Source of the DNA: Actinomycetes bacterium | GTDB taxonomy: Bacteria > Actinomycetota > Actinomycetes > Actinomycetales > Actinomycetaceae | DNA length: 64,000 bases | Reading direction: 5' to 3' | NCBI GenBank assembly: GCA_023389315.1 | Contig: JAEWEQ010000028.1 | Span: 62,001 to 126,000 of the forward strand | Shown: positions 18,307 to 26,950 of the stretch, in pieces | How positions within the stretch are numbered: the first letter of the stretch is position 1 | Layout: each line of letters opens with the position of its first letter | Notes under the pieces: generated by a model | The model's database searches: none | What the model was told of the DNA's origin: nothing | The model's input: only the letters and a program-made list of their open reading frames with translations | Made by a program: the position numbers and the translations under genes

Positions 18307-19593
18307 TCACCGCTCCCAGAGCGAGACAATTTCGACATGGTGCGTTTGCGGAAATAGATCTATCGCTTCCAGCCCGCCCACAGTGAATCCCGCTTGCAGC
18401 AACTGGGCGCAATCACGCGCCCCCGCCGCCGGATCGCAAGACACCAGCACCACTCGGCGCGCCCCGCTTTCACCGATGGCCTCGATCACTGCTTTACCAG
18501 CTCCAGCGCGCGGTGGATCCAACACCACCAAATCGGGGTAACCACCCAGTGTCTCCACCCCGCGAGCCACCGCCCGAGCATTAACGTTCGCCCGCAACAA
18601 GCGGGTGCTGTCAGCGAACGCCGCCAAGTTATTGCGCGCATCCGACACCGCCGCCCCGGCACCTTCCAAGGTTACTAGGCGACCGTTCTCGCCAATCGCG
18701 CGAGCCAGGAAGTAAGAGAACAATCCGGCCCCGGCATAAAGCTCCAGGGCCCACTCCCCCGGCGCTGGGCGCGCCAACCGCATCACGGTCTCCACCAGGT
18801 CATTGGGGGCGCTGCGGTGTGCTTGCCAAAAACCGGTGGCGCTGACTTCGAAGTGCGCAGTGTGATCTGAGTGCGTGACCTGCCACTGCGCTAGCGGCCG
18901 CACCCGCCGGCCGGCAGCGTTAAATGCTTGATTGCCGACGGTGATGCGACGCCCGCCGTCATTGGGAGCTAACAGGCGTACCCGAGCACCCGGATGCCAG
19001 ATCCGACGCCACCGGGTGTCAGCCCACACCGACAACTCCAAAAGGGACTCATCCGCCAGCGGCATGTCCTCTAAGTCGATCAGTTCTTTGCTGTTTTCCG
19101 GGCGCATCGCTAAGCGGCCCCGCTCACTGACTTCACATTCGATGCGTCGGCGCCGGTGCAACGCCAGTCCAGTTTCGTCCCCTGAAGCGGGTCGCACCAC
19201 CGGGGTGTACTCACCCCCAGTTTCCGCCCCGAGCAGCGATTGCAGGTGCGCTGCCAGCGTGGCACCCCCAACGCGGCGGATCTGGTCGCCGATTACCTGC
19301 CCTTTCCACCAGCGTTGATATTCCTCCGTTAAGTGCCCCAGGTCGGCGCCTCCTACTCCCCCGGGACCAGCTTGGCTCCAAAAGTGGGGACGACGGTGCT
19401 CGTTGGGGGTGAGGATCTCTACTGCGTCAGCGAAGGCCACTTTGCTGCGCTGGGTGTGAACCCGGGCGCGTACGGTCTCTCCCGGCGCGGTGTGGGAGAC
19501 GAAAACCGGATGACCGTCCTCGTCATGGGCAATGCAGGTCCCCCCGTGGGCGGGAGCGGTGGGCGTGAGTCGCACCAGCGTGGAAGCGGTCAT
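18307..19593 (-). CDS. TRAM-domain class I SAM-dependent RNA (uracil-5-) methyltransferase
   Basis: A 428-residue TrmA/RlmC/RlmD-type enzyme that would methylate a uridine in tRNA or rRNA. It has an N-terminal TRAM beta-barrel (about 1-60), a SAM-binding Rossmann domain (LELYAGAGLFSYFLA, about 285-300) and the catalytic cysteine in VSCDPAAGARD (Cys 386) with the upstream VVLDPPRAGAG. The cysteines that normally bind a [4Fe-4S] cluster are absent: the corresponding stretch reads SQAGPGGVGGADLGHL. This is common in actinobacterial relatives. It overlaps the permease stop by 4 bases, so it is co-translated. The arrangement matches Rv2689c-Rv2690c. Confidence 0.88.
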   Translation of the reverse strand: MTASTLVRLTPTAPAHGGTCIAHDEDGHPVFVSHTAPGETVRARVHTQRSKVAFADAVEILTPNEHRRPHFWSQAGPGGVGGADLGHLTEEYQRWWKGQVIGDQIRRVGGATLAAHLQSLLGAETGGEYTPVVRPASGDETGLALHRRRRIECEVSERGRLAMRPENSKELIDLEDMPLADESLLELSVWADTRWRRIWHPGARVRLLAPNDGGRRITVGNQAFNAAGRRVRPLAQWQVTHSDHTAHFEVSATGFWQAHRSAPNDLVETVMRLARPAPGEWALELYAGAGLFSYFLARAIGENGRLVTLEGAGAAVSDARNNLAAFADSTRLLRANVNARAVARGVETLGGYPDLVVLDPPRAGAGKAVIEAIGESGARRVVLVSCDPAAGARDCAQLLQAGFTVGGLEAIDLFPQTHHVEIVSLWER

Positions 19594-21482
19594 GCTTGGC
19601 TTTCTGTCGACAGGTTTCGGTTGGTGGCGGTGTCAGCCACCCAGGGGACGATAGTTACCATCACTCCGTCTTCGCGCTGGCACCGCTGCTGCAGGAGTTC
19701 CACTTCGCGGTTATGCATGAGGGCGTGGATGGGACGTTCGAAAATCACGCACGGGATTACCACGTTCATCAGGGTCCGAGGGCGCTGCTGCCGCAGGCGC
19801 CGGGTGTGGTCAATCAGGGCATCTGTGAAATGGGAAGTGGTGTCCGCCAGCACGGTTAGCGGTATGTCTAACTTCCTTTGCTGCCACTGGGTGTGGACCT
19901 CGGCACTGTCGGTGCCGCCGCGGTCGATGTGGACCAGTTCCGCGCTGGCTGGTTGCACAGCTTTAATCCAATCCACCGTGCGCTCCACCAGGGGCCCTAC
20001 GGAAGGGGCGACGATTAGGTAGTGGACGTCAGCTGGGAAGGTGGTGGGCTCGGCTGGGGCTTCCACCGTGGAGGTGCCGTAGGTGAGGTAGTAGCGGCGG
20101 ATCCCGTAGAGCACCAAGTACAAGATCACGATCGCGGTTACCGCCATCCAGGCGGCGCGAGTAATGTCGGACAGCGCGAAAGCGACCACTACTAGCAGTG
20201 AGATCAAGAAGCCGATAAATGCGATGAGGCGAGCTTTCTTCATGGATTTTCTCCGTTGCGAGTGACCTTCTACGCGCAGTTGTTGGGTCCAGTAACGCCA
20301 ACTGGCTAGGCGGGTGAGGGCAAATGAGCCGAAGCCAGATATCACGAGGGCGGGAACCAGCAGTTCCGCGCGCGCCCCTACGCTGGCTACCAGCACGGCG
20401 GCGGCGATGGCATACCAGGGTACTGCCGAGGCCACGTGGGTTTCGCTGTTGGCACTGTGGGGGAGCATGTGACCGTGGGCTAGTTCTTGCCCCAGGCGGG
20501 CACCATCGTGCAAAACGATGCGGGCGGCGGCGAGCCCGAGTGCCAGCAACGCCACCACGATGAGGGTAAAGACCCAGTTGGGCAGGTACAACCACCTGGT
20601 GGCCCCCAGAAGTGCTCCGTGGCGGCTGACAAAACGTTGGGATTCCACGTCCCCGATGTTTGCCAGTGTCAGGATCAGCAAACCCGCCCCGGCCATGGCA
20701 ATGGTCATAGTGGTGATCGCACCGTACCGCGAGCGGGAGGGCGCGAAGGCGCGCAGGTCGGTGTTCACGTAGCGCACTAACAGAGCCGGGGTGAGGGCGA
20801 TGGTGAAAGCTGCGAGCAGGGCCAAAAGCAGTTGGAAAGAAGAGTCTGAGCGTTGGGTGACTTCCTTCGACACCGCCGCCAGTTCGGAAGCTGTGGTGGT
20901 ACGGAAGTACGGTGATCCCCCCATGAGCGCCCCGGTTAGCACCATCAGCAGCCCCGTGGCCACCACGGTTACGGCGGCGCCGAAGCGGGTCCACCGCCGC
21001 ATGCCAAACACTGAAGGCAATGCTATGGCCAGGGCCAGGGCGATGGATAGGGGGCGGCGACCTTGGTGTAAGAAAGCCCATTGGGAGGTCGCCAGGGAAA
21101 CCATGGCAGCAATGATGACGGCATACAACGCCACGTGTTCCACCACCGCGCAGGCGGCAGCCAACACGGTGGCGCGAGAGCCGAGGGAGTCGTTCAGATG
21201 TCCGTACTCCCCCAGGTGACGGTTACGGGCCCACAGAACCGATCCGGCTGAGGCGGTTAGCAACGCCAGTAGCGGCACACAGGCCACCATTAGCCATAGG
21301 GCCACCGACATGTCGTAGATTCCGCCCAGCGGGCTGAGGGCATCGTAGAGGGCATCGGGTAGCCACACCACTGCCAGTACCATCACGGCGCAGGCACTGA
21401 TCACCGTGGGGTAGTTAACCACCGGGTATGCCGGTGGGTACACCACTTGCCCCAGGGTGTTGATGCGCGAGTTCGATGCCAT
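19590..21482 (-). CDS. APC-superfamily permease with C-terminal cytosolic domain (KimA-like)
   Basis: A 630-residue membrane protein. Residues about 1-470 contain about a dozen hydrophobic segments. Residues about 480-630 are soluble and begin with DVHYLIVAPSVGPLVERTVD, resembling the universal-stress-like tail of KimA-type potassium importers. Families of this layout are annotated as APC amino-acid permeases. The divergent neighbours here are two TrkA/RCK proteins, and the gene pair order is the same as Rv2690c-ceoB-ceoC. I infer a role in K+ uptake, but amino-acid transport cannot be excluded. AGGA precedes the ATG by 5 bases. Confidence 0.75.
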   Translation of the reverse strand: MASNSRINTLGQVVYPPAYPVVNYPTVISACAVMVLAVVWLPDALYDALSPLGGIYDMSVALWLMVACVPLLALLTASAGSVLWARNRHLGEYGHLNDSLGSRATVLAAACAVVEHVALYAVIIAAMVSLATSQWAFLHQGRRPLSIALALAIALPSVFGMRRWTRFGAAVTVVATGLLMVLTGALMGGSPYFRTTTASELAAVSKEVTQRSDSSFQLLLALLAAFTIALTPALLVRYVNTDLRAFAPSRSRYGAITTMTIAMAGAGLLILTLANIGDVESQRFVSRHGALLGATRWLYLPNWVFTLIVVALLALGLAAARIVLHDGARLGQELAHGHMLPHSANSETHVASAVPWYAIAAAVLVASVGARAELLVPALVISGFGSFALTRLASWRYWTQQLRVEGHSQRRKSMKKARLIAFIGFLISLLVVVAFALSDITRAAWMAVTAIVILYLVLYGIRRYYLTYGTSTVEAPAEPTTFPADVHYLIVAPSVGPLVERTVDWIKAVQPASAELVHIDRGGTDSAEVHTQWQQRKLDIPLTVLADTTSHFTDALIDHTRRLRQQRPRTLMNVVIPCVIFERPIHALMHNREVELLQQRCQREDGVMVTIVPWVADTATNRNLSTESQA

Positions 21483-21511
21483 AGTAGTCCTACTCTACCT
21501 GGGTTTGCTGA

Positions 21512-21517
21512 TAGCTT
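21512..21517 (+). promoter_or_regulatory. -10 box of a probable leaderless promoter (ceoB)
   Basis: TAGCTT ends 6 bases before the GTG of the first TrkA gene, which lacks a Shine-Dalgarno site. Confidence 0.45.
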
Positions 21518-21523
21518 AGGGAT

Positions 21524-22189
21524 GTGCATTTCGTTGTGATGGGAGCCGGGCGGGTTGGCACCGCCTTGGCGATGAATTTGGACCGGCAGGGCCATTCGGT
21601 GGCGTTGATTGATCAAAACCCCGATGCCTTCCGACGTTTGTCGTCGGACTTTTCGGGGCGGCGGGTAACCGGGAATGGTTTCGACCGCGACACGTTGCGC
21701 CAGGCCGGCATATCCGATGCCTACGCTTTTGCAGCGGTGTCTTCGGGTGATAACTCCAATATTATTGCCGCCCGCGTGGTGCGGGAGACTTTCGGCATTG
21801 AGCGGGTTGTGGCGCGAATCTATGACCCGGCGCGCGCCCAGGTCTATGAGCGTTTGGGGATTCCCACGGTGGCCACGGTGCGTCGCACCACCGAAGCGGT
21901 GTTGAACTGGATGATGCCACCCGATGCCAACGTAGTGTGGTCCCATGAGACCGGCAACGTCTCCCTAGTGGTAGCCCGCCCGATTGAATCCTGGTACGGA
22001 CTCAGTTTCGACACGGTGGCGGATCTGGTGGCCGCCCCCGTGGTGTTCGTCAATCGCTTAGGACATTTGCAGGTGGCCAGCGATGAGTTGTTAGTGCAAG
22101 AAAACGATGAGCTGTACTTCGCGGTCGGGCGAGTTCCAGCCCAAAGTGTGCGCGACATTTTGACCCGCGACCCGCAAGTGGAGGGCTAG
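21524..22189 (+). CDS. ceoB: TrkA-family K+ channel/transporter regulatory protein (CeoB type)
   Basis: A 221-residue cytoplasmic RCK protein. The N-terminal Rossmann fold starts with VVMGAGRVGTALA and has the acidic residue after the second strand (VALIDQ), typical of NAD(H)/nucleotide binding. The second half (about 135-215) is an RCK_C domain. Such subunits gate Trk/Ktr potassium systems. The start is GTG. It precedes its paralogue by 2 bases and is divergent from the KimA-like permease. No TrkH/KtrB membrane subunit is present in the window, so the partner is either that permease or encoded elsewhere. Confidence 0.88.
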   Translation: MHFVVMGAGRVGTALAMNLDRQGHSVALIDQNPDAFRRLSSDFSGRRVTGNGFDRDTLRQAGISDAYAFAAVSSGDNSNIIAARVVRETFGIERVVARIYDPARAQVYERLGIPTVATVRRTTEAVLNWMMPPDANVVWSHETGNVSLVVARPIESWYGLSFDTVADLVAAPVVFVNRLGHLQVASDELLVQENDELYFAVGRVPAQSVRDILTRDPQVEG

Positions 22190-22191
22190 AG

Positions 22192-22884
22192 ATGTTTATT
22201 GTGATCGCCGGAGCCGGTTCGGTGGGACGCTCGATTGCGCGAGAGCTGCTCGCCAAGGGGCACGACGTTACCCTGGTGGATCGCCGGCCCCAGCAGATGC
22301 AGGTGGCTTCGGTAGCCCATGCGGAGTGGGTGCTCGCGGATGCGTGTTCACCCGATTCCCTCACCGAGGCAGGGGTGGAGAACTGTGATGTGATGGTGGC
22401 CGCCACTGGGGATGACAAGGCAAACTTGGTGATTTCTTTGCTGGCGAAGTCGGAGTTCGCAGTCCCGCGCGTGGTGGCACGGGTCAATAATCCGAAGAAT
22501 GAGTGGATGTTTAACGCTAGCTGGGGTGTTGATGTCCCAGTTTCCACCCCGCGGGTGATGACTGCGCTGGTGGAAGAAGCGGTTTCGGTGGGGGCCTTGG
22601 TGAAGTTATTTGCCTTCCACGAGGCCGGTGCCTCCATCCACGCCATCACCTTGCCTGGGCATTCGCGCGCCGACGGGCTGGCTATCCGCCAGTTATCACT
22701 GCCGGGACGAGTACGGGTCCTCACGGTGCTGCGTGATGACGCGCCGGTGGATATCGATCCTGATTTCGTGTTGGAATCTGGAGATGAAGTGGTGATGTTG
22801 CTCTCCGGCTCCCAGGCAGACTTGGTGGCGGATATTGAACAGGTTTTCGCTGCCGACGAGGACGTTCCCACCGCCTCGCACTAG
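22192..22884 (+). CDS. ceoC: TrkA-family K+ channel/transporter regulatory protein (CeoC type)
   Basis: A 230-residue paralogue of the preceding gene. It has the nucleotide-binding motif IAGAGSVGRSIARELLAKG, the acidic VDRR following strand two, and an RCK_C domain from about 140. Two RCK genes in tandem, probably forming a hetero-oligomeric ring, match the ceoB-ceoC pair of mycobacteria. The ATG is 2 bases after the ceoB stop, so translation is coupled. Confidence 0.88.
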   Translation: MFIVIAGAGSVGRSIARELLAKGHDVTLVDRRPQQMQVASVAHAEWVLADACSPDSLTEAGVENCDVMVAATGDDKANLVISLLAKSEFAVPRVVARVNNPKNEWMFNASWGVDVPVSTPRVMTALVEEAVSVGALVKLFAFHEAGASIHAITLPGHSRADGLAIRQLSLPGRVRVLTVLRDDAPVDIDPDFVLESGDEVVMLLSGSQADLVADIEQVFAADEDVPTASH

Positions 22885-23067
22885 GCGCGCTTGCCATCTC
22901 GGTTAGCTGGCGAATCTCGCGGCCGCCCGCTCCCCTCCCCGTCTGCCGGGCCGGGTTTGCCGCGTAAGCGAGTACTGACGTTTGTTTGCCCTCCCCCACG
23001 CGTTAGCCGGGACGTCGCTTGCGGGCGGGTTGATTTACGGCTCCGGTGTTTGGAATGACTTGATTTA
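22885..23067. other. Intergenic region between convergent ceoC and the DUF3159 gene
   Basis: GC-rich spacer containing two degenerate direct copies of a segment with core GCTTGCGGGCGG (23015-23026 and about 23081-23092) and two copies of TTGATTTAC. The second copy runs into the 3' end of the DUF3159 gene, suggesting local duplication. No clean terminator hairpin was found. Confidence 0.4.
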
Positions 23068-24003
23068 CTACGCCGTTGCTTGCGGGCGGCCCGCCCCGTC
23101 CTCGCTGGCCGGGAGGGTAGCCAGTTCGGAGGGTAGCTCACCTTTAATGAAGGGACGCAGCGCTTTCCAAGTGATCCAGGAAAGTAGCAGCACGGCCGGT
23201 ACCCCTAGCAGTAGGCGCACGATTCCCAGGGCCACCACCTGATTGGTGTACCACAGGGGCGCTTGGGTGGCTAGACGCAGCACAAACAGGGCTGCCCACA
23301 TCCAGGTCAGTTGTAAACCGACGCCCGCTAACTGCAAGTTGGCGGGGCGCCTCCACCATTTCGCAGGAAGCTCGGTCAGCAATCCCAGTAGCCAAGAAAC
23401 CAGCGGGGTCCTTAGCGCCAACGTGAGCAGCAGTGCAGCGGCCCAAACCAGGTTTACAACCAGGCCCCACGCGAAGAAATCACGCGCCTGGCCGGACCGC
23501 AGCACCCACACCGCGGAAATCGCGATACCTAACACGCCGCTGAGGGCGTAGCGCAAAGGTTCGCGTTGCAGCAGTCGTACACCCACCAGTGCGGCTACGA
23601 AAGCCAGCGACGCCCACAGTGAGTATTGGGCCGAATGTGTAGTTACGTAGACCACGATAAATGCCACCGCAGGGATGGTGGTTTCCGCCAGGCCTCGCCA
23701 TCCGCCAACGGCTTGGGCGACGTCAAATTTGTCTTGGTGGAGCTGTTCGACGCGTTTGTTCTCCAGCAGGGGTTTGAGTTGGCTGGTGAAGTCATCGTTT
23801 GCGAGGTCGGTCGCAGCGCTGGCAGCAGTCGCGTCGCTGGTAGCAGGGGTAGTGGTGGCAGCAGGTGTCGAACTGGCGGGCGTGGACCGGGCCGGTTCGG
23901 CGCTGCTGGGTGCGCAGAGAGCCGGCTGCGCGCCGCTGGGCATGGAGGGTGCCGGTTCTTGCGGGAGGGCAGAGTCTTCCGGTTTGCGCTCAGGCATCGT
24001 CAT
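23068..24003 (-). CDS. DUF3159 family membrane protein
   Basis: A 311-residue protein with a 75-residue low-complexity Ala/Ser/Thr/Pro N-terminus. A conserved start of the domain (FDVAQAVGGWRGLAETTIPA) follows, then about six hydrophobic segments. The family is restricted to Actinobacteria (Rv2693c) and has no known function. The gene overlaps the upstream OB-fold gene by 14 bases, so the two are surely co-translated. The low-complexity head is unlikely to be part of the fold. Two ATG codons start the frame; the first is used here. Confidence 0.85.
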   Translation of the reverse strand: MTMPERKPEDSALPQEPAPSMPSGAQPALCAPSSAEPARSTPASSTPAATTTPATSDATAASAATDLANDDFTSQLKPLLENKRVEQLHQDKFDVAQAVGGWRGLAETTIPAVAFIVVYVTTHSAQYSLWASLAFVAALVGVRLLQREPLRYALSGVLGIAISAVWVLRSGQARDFFAWGLVVNLVWAAALLLTLALRTPLVSWLLGLLTELPAKWWRRPANLQLAGVGLQLTWMWAALFVLRLATQAPLWYTNQVVALGIVRLLLGVPAVLLLSWITWKALRPFIKGELPSELATLPASEDGAGRPQATA

Positions 24004-24298
24004 TTCCTTTACTCTGGGCAGTTCTCACCAACCGGTAGCGTGGATTCAACATGGTGGCTCGCCCCTGGCGCATAGCCACCACCGCTTGAACACGAATGTC
24101 ATCGCCCACGTTTACCCCCGGCACCTGGGTTCTGCCCATCCAGGTGACAAGTAAAGTTCCAGTGGCGTCACGCAGATGCGCCACCACCTGCGGGCTGGCC
24201 TGTGGAGCCGGGTAAGTGAGAGCCACTACGGTAGCTTCAACGCAGGCCAGCTGGCGGGCACTCAAGTCCCTAACGGCAGTGGGCTCCAGTAAATCCAC
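23990..24298 (-). CDS. OB-fold nucleic-acid-binding-like protein
   Basis: A 102-residue protein of mostly beta character, with VVALTYPAPQASPQVVAHL followed by LLVTWMGRTQVPGVNVGDD, the typical strand-GR-x-G-V-x-x-G pattern of an OB fold. It is the positional homologue of Rv2694c. No catalytic residues are evident. It may bind nucleic acid or partner with the overlapping DUF3159 membrane protein. The start is GTG, 6 bases after the DUF3710 stop. Confidence 0.8.
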   Translation of the reverse strand: MDLLEPTAVRDLSARQLACVEATVVALTYPAPQASPQVVAHLRDATGTLLVTWMGRTQVPGVNVGDDIRVQAVVAMRQGRATMLNPRYRLVRTAQSKGNDDA

Positions 24299-24304
24299 GC
24301 AGAC

Positions 24305-24991
24305 TCACTTGAGTTGGTCCAGCAAGTCCTGCGGGATGGTCAGGGGCAGCGAAGTGTGGGGCGGATAGGGTGACTGGTCGCGGAATACCACCAGTTGGTC
24401 TATCACCTGGCTGACCTGTTTGAAGGCTTCTTCTTCGCTGGCGGCCGGCCCCTGGATGTCACCGCGCAGGATCCAGCGTGGCCCCTGGACCCCAAACACC
24501 CGGGTGTTGAAAGTGACGGCGCGCCCGTCCGGGAGGTGTCCGGCTATCACGGCGTGAATCTCGGTTCCCCAGCGCCCCTTGCGTTCACGGATCTTCGCCT
24601 TCTGCTCGGTCAGTGCGGCCATAGTTTTGGCACGCAATTCATCCCAACTATCCCCTGACTTCGGTGCGGAAAACACGATCAGTCGCACCACCGAAGATCC
24701 CACCACGACGTTTAAACCGTGCACGCTCTTACCATCGGGACCAAGATCGGGTTGGATTTGGATGCCCTCAATAGCGGGTATGCGCAGTGCCCCAAAATCT
24801 AAGTAGCCTTCATCAGTGGACTTCTCGCTGGCGTCCCACGGGCCGTACTCGTCGCTAGGTACGCTGGTGACAGCGTCAGCTGCCACGTCCTCGTCCTGCT
24901 CAGCTCCGGTGGCAGCTAGGTACTCGCGCACCGCTTCGATGCCGTCTGTCTCTTGCCTCGCGGTCTCTTTATTGCGTCTAAACCAAGCCAT
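24305..24991 (-). CDS. DUF3710 family protein
   Basis: A 228-residue soluble protein of an actinobacterial family (Rv2696c) with unknown function. It starts MAWFRRNK, has an acidic linker to about residue 60 and then the conserved domain with DFGALRIPAIEG and GVQGPRWILRGDIQGPAA. It heads the DUF3710, OB-fold, DUF3159 operon. The dut gene that often sits upstream in relatives is absent here. GACAAT ends 6 bases before the ATG, a weaker version of the leaderless promoter pattern. Confidence 0.85.
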   Translation of the reverse strand: MAWFRRNKETARQETDGIEAVREYLAATGAEQDEDVAADAVTSVPSDEYGPWDASEKSTDEGYLDFGALRIPAIEGIQIQPDLGPDGKSVHGLNVVVGSSVVRLIVFSAPKSGDSWDELRAKTMAALTEQKAKIRERKGRWGTEIHAVIAGHLPDGRAVTFNTRVFGVQGPRWILRGDIQGPAASEEEAFKQVSQVIDQLVVFRDQSPYPPHTSLPLTIPQDLLDQLK

Positions 24992-25066
24992 GATGCCATT
25001 GTCTCACTGTTTTGCAGGTAGGCGAATCGGCCGCCCCGGCACTGCTGCCACCTACACTGTTGCTAA

Positions 25067-25366
25067 CTACTCCGAGCACTCCGCGCACACCGGCATGCCG
25101 TTTTCTTCGTATGCCAGCTGCGAGCGGTGGTGCACCAGGAAGCACTCTGAGCAGGTGAATTCGTCGTCTTGGCGCGGCACCACCCGCACCGTTAGTTCTT
25201 CGTTGGATAGGTCCGCCCCGGGCAGTTCGAAGTCTTCGGCGACTTCGTTTTCGTCCTCGTCGACGGCATTGGAACCGGCGTCGTGGCGGCGACCTTTGAG
25301 TTCTTCTAGGGAGTCTTCCGACACCTCATCGTCGTTCTTGCGGGGAGCATCGTAGTCGGTTGCCAT
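25067..25366 (-). CDS. DUF4193 family zinc-ribbon-like protein
   Basis: A 99-residue acidic protein. It has a disordered charged N-terminal half and a C-terminal CxxC pair arrangement (Cys 72, 75, 94 and 97) that would bind one zinc. This is the Rv2699c family, present in nearly all Actinobacteria, function unknown. The C-terminus CAECSE is typical. GAGG lies upstream of the ATG. Its position between the DUF3710 operon and sepH is conserved. Confidence 0.87.
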   Translation of the reverse strand: MATDYDAPRKNDDEVSEDSLEELKGRRHDAGSNAVDEDENEVAEDFELPGADLSNEELTVRVVPRQDDEFTCSECFLVHHRSQLAYEENGMPVCAECSE

Positions 25367-25550
25367 GGGGACACCTCGTTTCGTGACGGACTGCTTAGCG
25401 GCGGCGCGAGGCCACTGAAAACATTTAACCTCTGCGCCGGGATATTAGCATTAAATGCCTGTCAATGGTAATACAGCCAGATATTACCCTTACAATGGCA
25501 TGATAGTAGCCCTACTCGGGGGATCTGACCGCAGCTCGATTGGAGTCTCA

Positions 25551-26927
25551 ATGATTGAACTAGCCCTTCTCGGCTCGCACGCAGATGGAACCCAATTGGT
25601 ATTCACTGACCCCGACGGAAAACGCTACCTCGTGGATATCGACGATGACCTCAAGGCCGCCATTCGGCGCCAGTCGTTGTCGGCCGAAGTACTACCCCCT
25701 CCCGGTCGCCGCCTGGCGCCCCGTGAGATTCAGCGCCTGTTGCGTGCCGGGATGGAGCCAGAAGAGATCGCTTCCGCCTACGAGATTGAACTCGAACGCA
25801 TCAACCGCTACACCACCCCAGTGCAGCTGGAGAAGAACTTCGTCATCTCCCGCGCGTTGGAAGCCCCTATCTCCAGTGATTCGGGAGCCCCGCGGCTCGG
25901 GGAGCTGGTGGTTGATCGTTTGGCCACCCGAGGAGTGGACGCCGCTTCCCTGTCGTGGTCCGCTAGACGCGAGGACGGGCTCCCCTGGGAGCTGCATTTG
26001 AACTTTGCCCAGGCGGCGCGCCAGCTGCACGCCCATTGGGAAATTTCGGAGTCGGGTAAGCTGCAGCGGGCTTTGGATGACGAGGCGCGTTGGTTGACCG
26101 AAACCACCTCCCCGGCGGCACCGCCGGTCAGCACGTTGGTGACCTCCGCGCCCGCCACCGTAGGCCAGGCGCAGTCCGACGAGAGCGTGGAGGCGCTTCT
26201 GGATGAGCTGAGCGCGGCGCGGGGGCGGCGTCAGGGATTAGATTCCGAGGACGATCAGCCGCCTTTGCGCATGGATGCGGCCCGTCAGCGCAGCGAGGGT
26301 GGTAAACCGGAGTTTAAACCCACCTCAGCGCTGCGGTTCGTGCGTTATTCGCGTGGTGACAAGTCAGCTGCCTGCCTCACTTCCGGGGCAGAAAATACCG
26401 GAGGCAATTCGGCCACTGCCGACTCAGGCGTGACGGCTACGCCAGGTGATTCAGCCGCAGGCACACGCGGGTCTGCATCGCCTGCAGCGCACTCAGCGGT
26501 CGGCTCAAGCGCTAACCCTGACGAAGCTAGCCGCCGCGCCGGTCCCGCCGCGGCGGAGAGCGCGGACAGTAGCAGCCCTTACGCTGGATTCCCGAGTGGA
26601 AATGTCGCCGACCCGGGCAATGCCGCTAACCAGGCAGATGTCAGTCAGAATGCTTTAACGGCCGAAGATGACACAAACGATACGGCTGCCGCGGGAGCGG
26701 ATACTGCTTCTACTTTCCCCTCGGGCGAGGCCGCGGGGACCGGACCGTGGGAAGGCGCCGATAGCGGCGACACTGACGCAGGCGTACTGCCAGGCCTTGG
26801 TGACCTCCCCGAGGACCGGTCCGCGAAAGCGGCTGGGGAGTCAGTGGGGCGACGCTCCAAGCGCGCCAAACGACGCTCAGTGCCAGCCTGGGATGAGATT
26901 ATTTTCGGCTCCCGCTCCGACCAGTAA
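25551..26927 (+). CDS. sepH: Cell division protein SepH (DUF3071)
   Basis: A 458-residue protein that, from studies in Streptomyces and mycobacteria, stimulates FtsZ assembly. The N-terminal domain MIELALLGSHADGTQLVFTD with a helix-turn-helix-like segment (APREIQRLLRAGMEPEEIA) is the DUF3071 core. The middle (about 250-420) is Ala/Gly/Ser-rich and probably disordered. The end carries the conserved VPAWDEIIFG motif after a basic cluster (KRAKRRS). I choose the ATG preceded by GGAG at 6-base spacing, because the 32 upstream in-frame residues are not family-like and cover AT-rich promoter-like DNA. Confidence 0.92.
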   Translation: MIELALLGSHADGTQLVFTDPDGKRYLVDIDDDLKAAIRRQSLSAEVLPPPGRRLAPREIQRLLRAGMEPEEIASAYEIELERINRYTTPVQLEKNFVISRALEAPISSDSGAPRLGELVVDRLATRGVDAASLSWSARREDGLPWELHLNFAQAARQLHAHWEISESGKLQRALDDEARWLTETTSPAAPPVSTLVTSAPATVGQAQSDESVEALLDELSAARGRRQGLDSEDDQPPLRMDAARQRSEGGKPEFKPTSALRFVRYSRGDKSAACLTSGAENTGGNSATADSGVTATPGDSAAGTRGSASPAAHSAVGSSANPDEASRRAGPAAAESADSSSPYAGFPSGNVADPGNAANQADVSQNALTAEDDTNDTAAAGADTASTFPSGEAAGTGPWEGADSGDTDAGVLPGLGDLPEDRSAKAAGESVGRRSKRAKRRSVPAWDEIIFGSRSDQ

Positions 26928-26950
26928 GGGCTTTAGATTACCTGGTGGCG

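Noticed and set aside
25455..25550. 32-residue N-terminal extension of SepH
   Set aside because: It is AT-rich promoter-like DNA. The family begins at MIELALLG, which has a GGAG site.
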